A DNA stretch of 47,971 bases from assembly GCF_014197135.1 (NCBI RefSeq), contig NZ_JACIFA010000020.1, forward strand, positions 1 to 47,971. Direction: 5' to 3'. Position numbers and translations under genes: made by a program. Numbering within the stretch: the stretch's first letter is position 1; every line of letters starts with the position of its first letter. The notes under the pieces are model-generated. The model did no database searches. It worked only from the letters and a program-made list of their open reading frames with translations, and was not told the DNA's origin. The DNA is from Sphingomonas zeae (GTDB lineage Bacteria; Pseudomonadota; Alphaproteobacteria; Sphingomonadales; Sphingomonadaceae). Of this stretch, positions 15,371-22,648 are shown piece after piece.

Positions 15371-16666
15371 ATGGCCGTGCCGCCCGAAGGCCATTCGCGC
15401 GCCAACCTGGCCCCGTTGCAACTGCATGTGCCCGAGCCGAAATTCCGGCCCGGCGATGCGGTCGACTTCGCCAGTGTCGAGGTTCCGCCCGCCGGCGCCC
15501 AGCGCCGCCCGGACACCGCCGCCCCCGCCGACAGCTTCCATGAACTCGCCTATACGCTGGTCCGCGTGCTGGATGAGGAAGGCCGCGCGGTCGGTCCCTG
15601 GGATCCCAAGCTCTCGCCCGATCGGCTTCGCCGGATGCTGCGCCACATGGTATTGCTCCGCGCGTTCGACGAGCGCATGTTCCGAGCGCAGCGGCAGGGC
15701 AAGACCAGCTTCTACATGAAGGCGCTGGGCGAGGAGGCGGTTGCGGTCGCCGCCGCCCATGCGCTGGACTATGAGGATATGTGCTTCCCCTCGTACCGTC
15801 AGCAGGGGCTGTTGATCGCGCGCGACTGGCCGCTGGTCGACATGATGAACCAGATCTATTCCAACAGCGCGGATCGGCTGGGCGGCAAGCAACTGCCCAT
15901 CATGTATTCGGCCAAGGAAGCGGGTTTCTTCTCGATCTCGGGCAATCTGACGACGCAGTACCCGCAGGCGGTGGGCTGGGCGATGGCTTCGGCCGCCAAG
16001 GGCGATACCCGGATCGCGGCGGTGTGGTGCGGCGAGGGCTCGACGGCGGAGGGCGACTTCCACTCGGCCTGCACCTTCGCCGCCGTCTACCGCGCGCCGG
16101 TCGTCATGAACGTCGTCAACAACCAGTGGGCGATTTCGAGCTTCTCGGGTTTCGCGGGCGCGGAGGCGACGACCTTTGCCGCGCGGGCGATCGGTTATGG
16201 CATTGCGGGCCTGCGGGTCGACGGCAATGATGCGCTGGCGGTCTATGCCGCCACGCAATGGGCGGCAGAGCGCGCCCGGACCAATCAGGGCGCGACGCTG
16301 ATCGAGCATTTCACCTATCGCACCGAGGGCCATTCCACCTCGGACGATCCCACCCAATATCGCTCGGCGGGCGAGCCGACCGCATGGCCGCTGGGCGATC
16401 CGATCCGGCGGTTGAAGGATCACCTGATCGCGCTTGGCGAATGGGACGAGAAACGTCACGCGGACCAGGACCGCGAGGTCGCCGAAGAAGTCCGCGCCGC
16501 GCAGAAGGCGGCCGAGGCGAACGGCATATTGGGTCACGGCCTGCACCAGCCGCTCGACAGCCTGTTCGACGGCGTGTTCGAGGAAATGCCCTGGCACCTG
16601 CGCGAGCAGCGTCAGCAGATGCTCGACGAAGAACAGGCGAGCGGACGGCCATGGGCGCGCAAGTGA
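15371..16666 (+). CDS. bkdA1: Branched-chain 2-oxoacid dehydrogenase E1 component, alpha subunit
   Basis: A 431-residue thiamine-diphosphate enzyme subunit that decarboxylates 2-oxoisovalerate and related acids from Val, Leu and Ile. The start has a clear GAGGAGAG ribosome binding site. An N-terminal extension of about 60 residues (typical of the bacterial BkdA1 type) is followed by MVLLRAFDERMFRAQRQGK, the substrate-channel block YRQQG, and the ThDP motif CGEGSTAEGDFHSACTFAAV through MNVVNNQWAIS. The phosphorylation-loop-like YRTEGHSTSDDPTQYR is also present. Length and domain order match BkdA1 rather than the pyruvate dehydrogenase E1alpha. First gene of a bkdA1-bkdA2-bkdB operon, separated from bkdA2 by a palindromic repeat. 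Confidence 0.93.
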   Translation: MAVPPEGHSRANLAPLQLHVPEPKFRPGDAVDFASVEVPPAGAQRRPDTAAPADSFHELAYTLVRVLDEEGRAVGPWDPKLSPDRLRRMLRHMVLLRAFDERMFRAQRQGKTSFYMKALGEEAVAVAAAHALDYEDMCFPSYRQQGLLIARDWPLVDMMNQIYSNSADRLGGKQLPIMYSAKEAGFFSISGNLTTQYPQAVGWAMASAAKGDTRIAAVWCGEGSTAEGDFHSACTFAAVYRAPVVMNVVNNQWAISSFSGFAGAEATTFAARAIGYGIAGLRVDGNDALAVYAATQWAAERARTNQGATLIEHFTYRTEGHSTSDDPTQYRSAGEPTAWPLGDPIRRLKDHLIALGEWDEKRHADQDREVAEEVRAAQKAAEANGILGHGLHQPLDSLFDGVFEEMPWHLREQRQQMLDEEQASGRPWARK

Positions 16667-16679
16667 TCCCTGTTCGGCA

Positions 16680-16783
16680 CCACCCCGGCGAAGGCCGGGG
16701 TCCAGTCGCCGTGTCCCCGCCATCGCAGGGTATCGCGTGCCTCCTATCGTCTCGCAGCTGGACCCCGGCCTTCGCCGGGGTGG
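16680..16783. repeat. Palindromic element with 26-base perfect arms, between bkdA1 and bkdA2
   Basis: Left arm 16680-16705 (begins CCACCCCGGCGAAGG) and right arm 16758-16783 (ends TTCGCCGGGGTGG) are exact reverse complements over 26 bases, enclosing a 52-base interior. Each arm also contains a shorter CCCCGGC/GCCGGGG hairpin. The last GG of the right arm forms part of the GGAAG ribosome binding site of bkdA2 at 16782-16786. This is the frequent sphingomonad/caulobacter intergenic repeat type. Confidence 0.82.
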
Positions 16784-16793
16784 AAGATAATTG

Positions 16794-17852
16794 ATGAGCG
16801 ACCTGATCAACCAAACCGCCCCCGAAACGGGCGAAACCACCCGCATGAACATGATCCAGGCGATCAACTCCGCCATGGACGTGGTCATGGCGCGCGACCC
16901 CGATGTGGTCGTGATGGGTGAGGATGTCGGCTATTTCGGCGGCGTCTTCCGCGCGACCGCGGGCTTGCAGAAGAAATACGGCAAGACCCGCGTGTTCGAC
17001 ACGCCGATCACCGAATGCGGCATCATCGGCGTGGCGGTCGGCATGGGCGCCTACGGCCTGCGCCCGGTGCCCGAAATCCAGTTCGCCGACTATATCTACC
17101 CCGCGCTCGACCAGCTGGTCAGCGAGGCGGCGCGGCTGCGCTATCGCTCGGCGGGCGAGTTCACCGCACCGATCACGGTCCGCTCGCCCTTCGGCGGCGG
17201 TATCTTCGGCGGCCAGACGCACAGCCAGTCGCCGGAGGGCATCTTCACCCATGTCTCGGGCATCAAGACGGTGATCCCGGCGACGCCCTATGACGCCAAG
17301 GGGCTGCTGATCGCCGCGATCGAGGACAATGACCCGGTCCTCTTCTTCGAGCCCAAGCGAATCTATAACGGCCCGTTCAACGGCCATTGGGATCGCCCGG
17401 CAGAGAACTGGTCCAAGCATCCCGGCGGCGAAGTGCCCACCGGCTATTACAAGATTCCGCTGGGCAAGGCGGCGACGGTGCGCGCGGGCGAGGCGGTGAC
17501 GATCCTGTGCTATGGTACGATGGTCCATGTCTGCGCCGCCGTGGTCGCCGATATGGGCGTCGATGCCGAGATCATCGACCTGCGCACCCTGATCCCGCTC
17601 GACATCGAGGCGATCGAGGCGTCGGTGAAGAAGACCGGCCGCTGCATGATCGTGCACGAGGCGACGCGCACCGCCGGCTTCGGCGCGGAATTGTCCGCGC
17701 TAGTGCAGGAACGCTGTTTCTACCATCTCGAAGCGCCGATCGCGCGCGTGACCGGCTTCGACACGCCCTATCCGCACAGCCTGGAATGGGCCTATTTCCC
17801 CGGCCCGGTCCGCATCGGCCAGGCGCTCAAGAACTTGCTGAAGGACGCCTGA
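16794..17852 (+). CDS. bkdA2: Branched-chain 2-oxoacid dehydrogenase E1 component, beta subunit
   Basis: A 352-residue transketolase-fold partner of the alpha subunit. ATG at 16794 with GGAAG at 16782-16786 is preferred over TTG at 16791. Family blocks: MNMIQAINSAMDVVM, VVVMGEDVGYFGGVFRAT (Glu contacting ThDP), TPITECGIIGVAVGMG, PVPEIQFADYIYPALDQL and the C-terminal transketolase domain with EVIDLRTLIP-like sequence (AEIIDLRTLIPLD). It sits at the usual place, one base before bkdB. The alpha2beta2 heterotetramer forms the E1 of the complex. The 127-base gap before the gene, filled by a large palindrome, is unusual for genes whose products are needed in equal amounts. Confidence 0.93.
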   Translation: MSDLINQTAPETGETTRMNMIQAINSAMDVVMARDPDVVVMGEDVGYFGGVFRATAGLQKKYGKTRVFDTPITECGIIGVAVGMGAYGLRPVPEIQFADYIYPALDQLVSEAARLRYRSAGEFTAPITVRSPFGGGIFGGQTHSQSPEGIFTHVSGIKTVIPATPYDAKGLLIAAIEDNDPVLFFEPKRIYNGPFNGHWDRPAENWSKHPGGEVPTGYYKIPLGKAATVRAGEAVTILCYGTMVHVCAAVVADMGVDAEIIDLRTLIPLDIEAIEASVKKTGRCMIVHEATRTAGFGAELSALVQERCFYHLEAPIARVTGFDTPYPHSLEWAYFPGPVRIGQALKNLLKDA

Positions 17853-17853
17853 C

Positions 17854-19155
17854 ATGGCTCGTTTCACCTTCCGCCTGCCCGACATCGGCGAAGGCATCTC
17901 CGAGGCCGAAATCGTCGCCTGGCACGTCAAGCTCGGCGACCGCGTCGAGGAGGATCAGTCGGTCGCCGACATGATGACCGACAAGGCGACGGTCGAGATG
18001 GAATCGCCGGTTTCGGGCACCGTGGTCGAACTGGCGGGTGAGGTCGGCGATCAGGTGCCGATCGGATCGGCACTGATGGTGATCGAAACCGATGCGGTCG
18101 AAGAGGCCGTGTCGCCCGCCACGCAAGAAGCGGTGCTCGAAGCCGAAAACCCCGGCGTCGAAGAAGCGCAAACTCCCTCTCCCCCTATGGGAGAGGGCGG
18201 GGGTGAGGGGGCGCCACAAGCGACGTCCCCCGTGGTCACCCCTCACCCGGACCCTCTCCCACAAGGGGAGAGGGAGCAGGAGAAGAAGGTGCTGGCTTCG
18301 CCCGCCGTCCGGGCGCGCGCGCAGGATCTGGGCGTCGACCTTTCCGCCGTGAAGCCTGCCGAGGGTGACCGCGTTCGGCATTCGGACCTCGACGCCTTCC
18401 TGCGTTACGGTTCCGGCCAGGGCTACACCCCCGCCCGTGCCCCCCGCGCGGACCAACAGGTGCGCGTCATCGGGATGCGCCGCCGTATCGCCGAGAATAT
18501 GGCCGCCTCCAAGCGCGCCATCCCCCATTTCACCTATGTCGAGGAAATCGACGTCACCGCGCTGGAGGAAACGCGGGCGCAGCTGAACGCGGGCCGGGGC
18601 AATCGGCCCAAGCTGACGATGCTGCCGCTCCTCATCGTCGCGATCTGCAAGACGCTGCCCGACTTCCCGATGCTCAACGCGCGTTATGATGACGAGGCGG
18701 GCGTGGTGAACCGGTCGGGCGCGGTGCATATGGGCATGGCGACGCAGACCCCGGCGGGGCTGATGGTCCCGGTCATCCGCAACGCCGAAAGCCGCAATGT
18801 CTGGCAGCTCGCGACCGAAATCGGCCGTCTGGCCGAAGCCGCGCGCGCGGGCAGCATCGCCAGCGCCGATATGGGCGGCGGCACGATCACCCTGACCTCG
18901 CTCGGGCCGCTCGGCGGGATCGCGACGACGCCGGTGATCAACCGGCCCGAAGTGGCGATCATCGGTCCGAACCGCATCGTCGAGCGTCCCGTCTTCCGCT
19001 CCGATGGACGCGGGGGCGAGACGATCGCGCGGGCCAAGCTGATGAACCTATCAATCAGCTGCGACCACCGGGTCGTCGATGGCTATGACGCGGCGAGCTA
19101 TGTTCAGGCATTGAAGAACCTGCTGGAAACGCCGGTGATGCTGTTCGCGGATTGA
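17854..19155 (+). CDS. bkdB: Branched-chain 2-oxoacid dehydrogenase E2, dihydrolipoyl acyltransferase
   Basis: A 433-residue E2 core subunit. A lipoyl domain at about 1-80 carries the lipoyl-lysine Lys44 in MTDKATVEME. A flexible linker follows (about 81-147), then the peripheral-subunit-binding domain at about 149-183 (ASPAVRARAQDLGVDL...HSDLDAFL), a second linker, and the catalytic domain with the active-site SCDHRVVDG near residue 390-400. Residues about 107-141 are encoded by a 100-base palindromic repeat (18175-18274) translated in frame, giving PSPPMGEGGGEG and PHPDPLPQGERE; the linker tolerates this. It begins one base after bkdA2. No E3 (lipoamide dehydrogenase) gene follows, so E3 must come from another locus. 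Confidence 0.93.
   Translation: MARFTFRLPDIGEGISEAEIVAWHVKLGDRVEEDQSVADMMTDKATVEMESPVSGTVVELAGEVGDQVPIGSALMVIETDAVEEAVSPATQEAVLEAENPGVEEAQTPSPPMGEGGGEGAPQATSPVVTPHPDPLPQGEREQEKKVLASPAVRARAQDLGVDLSAVKPAEGDRVRHSDLDAFLRYGSGQGYTPARAPRADQQVRVIGMRRRIAENMAASKRAIPHFTYVEEIDVTALEETRAQLNAGRGNRPKLTMLPLLIVAICKTLPDFPMLNARYDDEAGVVNRSGAVHMGMATQTPAGLMVPVIRNAESRNVWQLATEIGRLAEAARAGSIASADMGGGTITLTSLGPLGGIATTPVINRPEVAIIGPNRIVERPVFRSDGRGGETIARAKLMNLSISCDHRVVDGYDAASYVQALKNLLETPVMLFAD
18175..18274. repeat. Palindromic repeat embedded in frame within bkdB
   Basis: Two hairpins, CCCTCTCCC/GGGAGAGGG at 18175-18197 and again at 18252-18274, bracket the complementary arms GGGTGAGGGG (18201-18210) and CCCCTCACCC (18239-18248). 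The whole is a 100-base nested palindrome, the same family as the element at 15137-15229. It falls in the linker between the lipoyl and subunit-binding domains and keeps the reading frame open. Confidence 0.85.
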
Positions 19156-19251
19156 GGCCGGTGCGGGGCGGGGTCGAAGGCCGCGCCCTGCAGCTTACCC
19201 TCGACTCTCATGGCTGAGCCCGGCGTCCTGCCCTTGAAACAGGAGGACGCC

Positions 19252-19290
19252 ATGCGTGGAATGATGGGGGAACCGCTGGAAACGGCGTGA
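19252..19290 (+). CDS. Possible 12-codon small ORF / leader
   Basis: ATG at 19252 is preceded by a textbook AGGAGG at 19241-19246 and encodes MRGMMGEPLETA before TGA. It is in frame with, but separate from, the transporter gene at 19390. No attenuator-like structure was recognised and the peptide matches nothing I know, so it may be fortuitous. Reported because the ribosome binding site is stronger than that of most genes here. Confidence 0.25.
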   Translation: MRGMMGEPLETA

Positions 19291-19389
19291 GATGGGACGG
19301 TCGGCGATGACCTCATCGTCGCTTCCGGCATCCATGCGACGATCAAGACCCGGCTTGCCATCCGCGCCCCAAGCGTCAACAGGGGCGGC

Positions 19390-20283
19390 ATGACGACCGA
19401 TCGACCTGCGCGTACCGGCCTGTTGCTGGGCATCGGCGCCTATATCAGCTGGGGCATATTGCCGCTTTATCTCAAGCTGTTGAAGGGCGTGCCCGCGCTT
19501 CAGGTGCTGGCGCATCGTGTGCTTTGGTCGTTGTTGCTGCTGGTCGCCGTCGTTGTGATCGCGCGGCGGGGCAGGGCGATCCTGGCGGCGGCACGAGGGC
19601 GGACGCTGTTGCTGCTCTGCGCCAGTGCCGCGCTGATCGCGATCAACTGGATGGTCTATATCTGGTCGGTCCAGAACAACCATGTGCTGGAGGCCAGCCT
19701 TGGCTATTTCATCAACCCGTTGATCAACGTCGCGCTGGGGGTCGCGTTGCTCGGCGAGCGGATCCGCCGGGGACAGGCGATCGCGGTCGGCATCGCCGCG
19801 CTCGGCGTGGCGGTGCTGGCGATCAGCGGGGGCGGGGCGATCTGGATTTCGCTGGCGCTGGCCTTGTCGTTCGGATTCTACGGCTTGGTGCGCAAGGTCG
19901 CCGCGATCGATGCGTTGGGTGGCCTGACGGTCGAGACCTTGCTTCTGGCAGCCCCGGCGCTCGCGGTGCTGATCCTGGCGAGCGCCAATGGCACGGCGGC
20001 GTTCGGCGCGGATCGGCATCTCGACATGCTGTTGGTCCTGGCAGGCGCGGTGACGGCCGCGCCGCTGCTGATGTTCGCGGCGGCAGCGCGGCGGATGCGC
20101 TACGCGACGCTGGGGCTGCTCCAATATCTGGCCCCCACCCTGCAATTCGCGCAAGCCGTGCTGCTGTTCGGCGAGCCGCTCAGGCCGGTCCACATCGTCA
20201 CCTTCGCACTGATCTGGGCGGGGTGTGCGCTCTACGCGTTCGACAGCGTGCGGGGGAGCCGGACGCCGGTAACGGCGGAATAG
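19390..20283 (+). CDS. rarD: EamA/RarD-family inner-membrane transporter
   Basis: A 297-residue protein with about ten predicted transmembrane helices in two EamA (DMT) halves. The start region GLLLGIGAYISWGILPLYLKLLKGVPALQVLAHRVLWSLLLL is characteristic of RarD, including the HR-W motif of TM2 (evidence shown in pieces: AYISWGILPLY and AHRVLW). RarD proteins are DMT permeases whose substrates are poorly defined; chloramphenicol sensitivity was the original phenotype in Escherichia coli. The gene stands alone between the bkd operon and a convergent SDR gene, with a 12-codon ORF upstream. Confidence 0.85.
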   Translation: MTTDRPARTGLLLGIGAYISWGILPLYLKLLKGVPALQVLAHRVLWSLLLLVAVVVIARRGRAILAAARGRTLLLLCASAALIAINWMVYIWSVQNNHVLEASLGYFINPLINVALGVALLGERIRRGQAIAVGIAALGVAVLAISGGGAIWISLALALSFGFYGLVRKVAAIDALGGLTVETLLLAAPALAVLILASANGTAAFGADRHLDMLLVLAGAVTAAPLLMFAAAARRMRYATLGLLQYLAPTLQFAQAVLLFGEPLRPVHIVTFALIWAGCALYAFDSVRGSRTPVTAE

Positions 20284-20416
20284 GTTCGCGCGGAGACGCG
20301 GAGTTGGTCTGCCCAGCCGCAGGCTGCTTCCATCCCAAGCAGCGTGGCTTTGTCGTCCGATCGAGAGGGGGACGCCAGTCCGGCATATCCAGACACCTCC
20401 GCGCCTCCGCGCGAAC
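20284..20416. repeat. Inverted repeat between convergent rarD and SDR genes
   Basis: Arms of 20 bases at 20284-20303 (starts GTTCGCGCGGAG) and 20397-20416 (ends CTCCGCGCGAAC) are inverted copies with one mismatch, enclosing 93 bases that hold a shorter GCAGGCTGC-type inverted stretch. It fills essentially the whole gap between two convergent genes and may end both transcripts or be a mobile REP-like unit. Confidence 0.72.
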
Positions 20417-20421
20417 AAAAT

Positions 20422-21201
20422 CTACTTCCGTCCGCCCTGCAACTTCGCGACCGCCCGCCGCAAGACGCCGCGTGGCGCGACCCGTGTGCTGGCGGCGGTC
20501 AGCCGGTTGAGCAGCCCCGACACCATCACCGCCTGGCCCCGCTCCAATGCGGCAAGCCCGTCGCGCACCACCTGCTCCGAGCCGGAGGCGAAGCGCTCGA
20601 ACAGCGGCGTTTCGGCCATGCCCGCGACATCGGCGAACTCGGTCCTGGTCGGCCCCGGACACAGCGCCGTCACCGTCACGCCACGACCCTTCACCTCTTC
20701 ATGCAGCGCCTCGGAGAAATGCAGCACGAACGCCTTGCTGGCATAATAGACCGCCATAAACGGCCCCGGCTGAAAGGCGGCGGTCGATGCGACGTTCAAC
20801 ACGCGCCCCCGCCCGCGTGCCAGCATCGGCGGCAACAGCGCATGGGTGAGCGTCACCAGCGCACGGATGTTGAGGTCGATCATCCCCGTCTGCGTCGCCA
20901 GATCGCTGTCGGCAAAGTCGCCCAGCGCGCCGAAACCGGCATTGTTGATGAGTGTATCGATCCGCAGGCCCCGGTCGGCGATCCCGTCGAGCAGCATCCT
21001 GACCCCTTCCGGCTGCCCCAGATCGGCGGAGACGACATGCACCTCGACATCCGGCCGCGCGCCCAGTTCCCGTGCCAGCGCCGCCAGCCGGTCGGTCCGC
21101 CGGGCGGTCAGCACCAAAGTCACAGGCTTTTTCGCCAGCGCCCGCGCGAAATCCGCGCCCAGCCCGGCCGAGGCGCCGGTAATCAGGATGGTGTCGGGCA
21201 T
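20422..21201 (-). CDS. SDR-family NAD(P)-dependent oxidoreductase
   Basis: A 259-residue classical short-chain dehydrogenase. The start at 21201 (MPDTILITGASAGLG) is chosen over the longer open frame to 21363: it begins at the first beta strand and has GGAG eight bases upstream. The cofactor motif TGASAGLG is at about 8-15, NNAGFG follows strand 4, and the catalytic YYASK gives Tyr-x-x-x-Lys with a preceding Ser in NVASTAAF. C-terminal residues are Arg/Lys rich (AVAKLQGGRK). It resembles the YqjQ/DltE-like group of SDRs; substrate unknown. It is convergent with rarD across a large inverted repeat. Confidence 0.87.
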   Translation of the reverse strand: MPDTILITGASAGLGADFARALAKKPVTLVLTARRTDRLAALARELGARPDVEVHVVSADLGQPEGVRMLLDGIADRGLRIDTLINNAGFGALGDFADSDLATQTGMIDLNIRALVTLTHALLPPMLARGRGRVLNVASTAAFQPGPFMAVYYASKAFVLHFSEALHEEVKGRGVTVTALCPGPTRTEFADVAGMAETPLFERFASGSEQVVRDGLAALERGQAVMVSGLLNRLTAASTRVAPRGVLRRAVAKLQGGRK

Positions 21202-21324
21202 CGCCAAGTCTCCAAAGGAGCGGCCATCCCTTCGGCCAGCCGCCGCTGAGTCCAGACCCATAGCAATCCGCATCGCGAAGGCGGGTTCCGTCAGATCGTC
21301 CGTGGGGCGTTGGCGGGGTAGTGA

Positions 21325-21530
21325 TGAGGGAAGGGGCGGCCCGTTTTCCAGGCCGCCCGGCATCCCCTCCCGGCACGGAGCCCGAAGGCTCCCGATGCCT
21401 AGGCGCCGTCCCGTGATCGGACAGTCACCATGACATGGCCATCCTCTAGTCCGGTCGGGTCGACTCGCTCAAGCACCAGTTTGCACCTACCCGCAAGAAG
21501 CCGTGCAGCTGTGTCTTTCGAGCAACGGGT
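21325..21530 (-). ncRNA. Candidate structured RNA in a 372-base gene-free gap
   Basis: The gap between the SDR and enoyl-CoA hydratase genes is rich in nested inverted repeats. On the minus strand, GGCATC (21395-21400) can pair with GATGCC (21359-21364), enclosing GGGAGCC-ttc-GGGCTCC. It is followed by a terminator-like GGGCGGCC/GGCCGCCC hairpin (about 21333-21357) and a pyrimidine tail. Upstream are further stems (GTGA/TCAC, CCATG/CATGG, TGCAC/GTGCA). It could be a free small RNA, or the leader of the SDR gene. I could not assign it to 6S, SRP, RNase P or any riboswitch. Limits are approximate. Confidence 0.35.
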
Positions 21531-21573
21531 ATGGCGCTAGCCTCCAGCGTCGAAGGCGGGTTAATAGGGCGTC

Positions 21574-22341
21574 ATGACTATCGAAATCCGCCATGACGGC
21601 CCTGTTGCAATCCTGACGCTACGGAATCGCCCAAATAATCATCTCGGCCTGGGAACTATTTTGCAATTGGCGGAGGCGTTCGACGCTGCGGATTCGGACC
21701 CCGCGATTCGCGCCATCCTGCTTCGATCAGAGGGTCGGGTATTTTGTGCGGGGGCGGACCTGGTCAACGCGAACCCCGTCGCCGACCCCCTGCCACCCGG
21801 CGAGCGCAGTCCCTTCTACATGGCGGCGGCGCGGCTGTACGGGGTGGCGACGCCGGTGGTGGCAGCGGTGCAGGGGGCGGCGGTCGGCGCGGGACTGGGG
21901 CTGGCGCTGGTTGCCGACTTTCGCATTGCGACGCCCGAGGCGCGGTTCGTGGCCAATTTCGTCCAGCTCGGGCTGCATCCCGGGTTCGGCATTTCGGCGG
22001 TGCTGGAGCGGGTGATCGGTCGCCAGCGGGCGGCGATGATGCTGCTGACCGGGCGGCGCATCCGGGGCGAGGAGGCGGAGCGCTGGGGGCTGGTCGACCA
22101 GCTGGTATCCGCCGACGCGCTGGAGGCGGCCGCGCTGGGCCTGGCGCAAGAGATCGCGGCGGCCGCGCCGCTGGCGGTGGCGTCAACCCGGCATACCCTA
22201 CGCGGGAATTTGCGGGCGCTGGTTGAAGCGGCGACCGATCACGAACTGGCCGAACAGGCCAAGCTGATGCGGACCGAGGATTTCGCCGAAGGAGTGAGCG
22301 CCGTCAGTGAGCGGCGGCCGGGGCGGTTTGTGGGGCGGTAA
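21574..22341 (+). CDS. Enoyl-CoA hydratase/isomerase family protein
   Basis: A 255-residue crotonase-fold protein. The oxyanion-hole blocks are LRSEGRVFCAGADL (about residues 49-62) and VQGAAVGAGLGLALVADFRIAT (about 95-116), and the C-terminal block ends with EGVSAVSERRPGRF. In the second block the usual catalytic Glu of hydratases is not obvious (VQLGLHPGFG lies where E-x-x-x-G is common), so it may be an isomerase, hydrolase or divergent hydratase. The first 150 bases are visibly less GC-biased than the rest of the gene. It stands alone, downstream of the structured gap. Confidence 0.85.
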   Translation: MTIEIRHDGPVAILTLRNRPNNHLGLGTILQLAEAFDAADSDPAIRAILLRSEGRVFCAGADLVNANPVADPLPPGERSPFYMAAARLYGVATPVVAAVQGAAVGAGLGLALVADFRIATPEARFVANFVQLGLHPGFGISAVLERVIGRQRAAMMLLTGRRIRGEEAERWGLVDQLVSADALEAAALGLAQEIAAAAPLAVASTRHTLRGNLRALVEAATDHELAEQAKLMRTEDFAEGVSAVSERRPGRFVGR

Positions 22342-22418
22342 AGCGGAACACCTTGCGCCCACTCCCGCCCTGCGCTCAGGCTGAACGGGGGTGGGGGAGG
22401 TTGGACGGACGCAACGCG

Positions 22419-22640
22419 TCAGCCTTTGCGCACCGCCAGCTCCGCCTGCCGCCCGGGCAGCGCCGCCAGGATCGCGCGGCGCTCGTCAGCGGGCTTGGCG
22501 CTCCAATTGGAAATCTCGCGGATGGTCCGCGCGCAGCCGAGGCACCAGCCGGTCGCCTTGTCCATCGTGCAGACATTGACGCATGGGCTGGCGACACTCG
22601 CCGGCTGGGGTTCGACAAAGCTGATGATGTCGAGTGACAT
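22419..22640 (-). CDS. DUF1289 small cysteine protein
   Basis: A 73-residue protein of the DUF1289 family. Its pattern SPCVNVCTMD followed by WCLGCART gives two CxxxC/CxxC pairs likely to bind a metal ion (zinc or an iron-sulfur cluster), and the typical block ISNWSAKPADERRAIL follows. Function is unknown; members are common in proteobacteria. Its ATG lies eight bases after the helicase stop on the same strand, so the two are probably co-transcribed, which hints at an RNA-related or cold-response role, but that is only inference. Confidence 0.85.
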   Translation of the reverse strand: MSLDIISFVEPQPASVASPCVNVCTMDKATGWCLGCARTIREISNWSAKPADERRAILAALPGRQAELAVRKG

Positions 22641-22648
22641 GGTAGGCT

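Noticed and set aside
12930..16783. CRISPR array
   Set aside because: The repeats here are few, palindromic, different in sequence and irregularly spaced over several kilobases; no cas genes or regular spacers are seen.
18051..18352. Short frames over the bkdB repeat resembling known repeat-derived peptides
   Set aside because: They are translations of the palindromic repeat in other frames; only the bkdB frame is supported.
21361..21540. 6S RNA, SRP RNA or tmRNA in the structured gap
   Set aside because: None of the diagnostic sequences (SRP tetraloop/GGAAG region, tmRNA T-loop, 6S closing stem) could be found, so only an unassigned structured RNA is reported.
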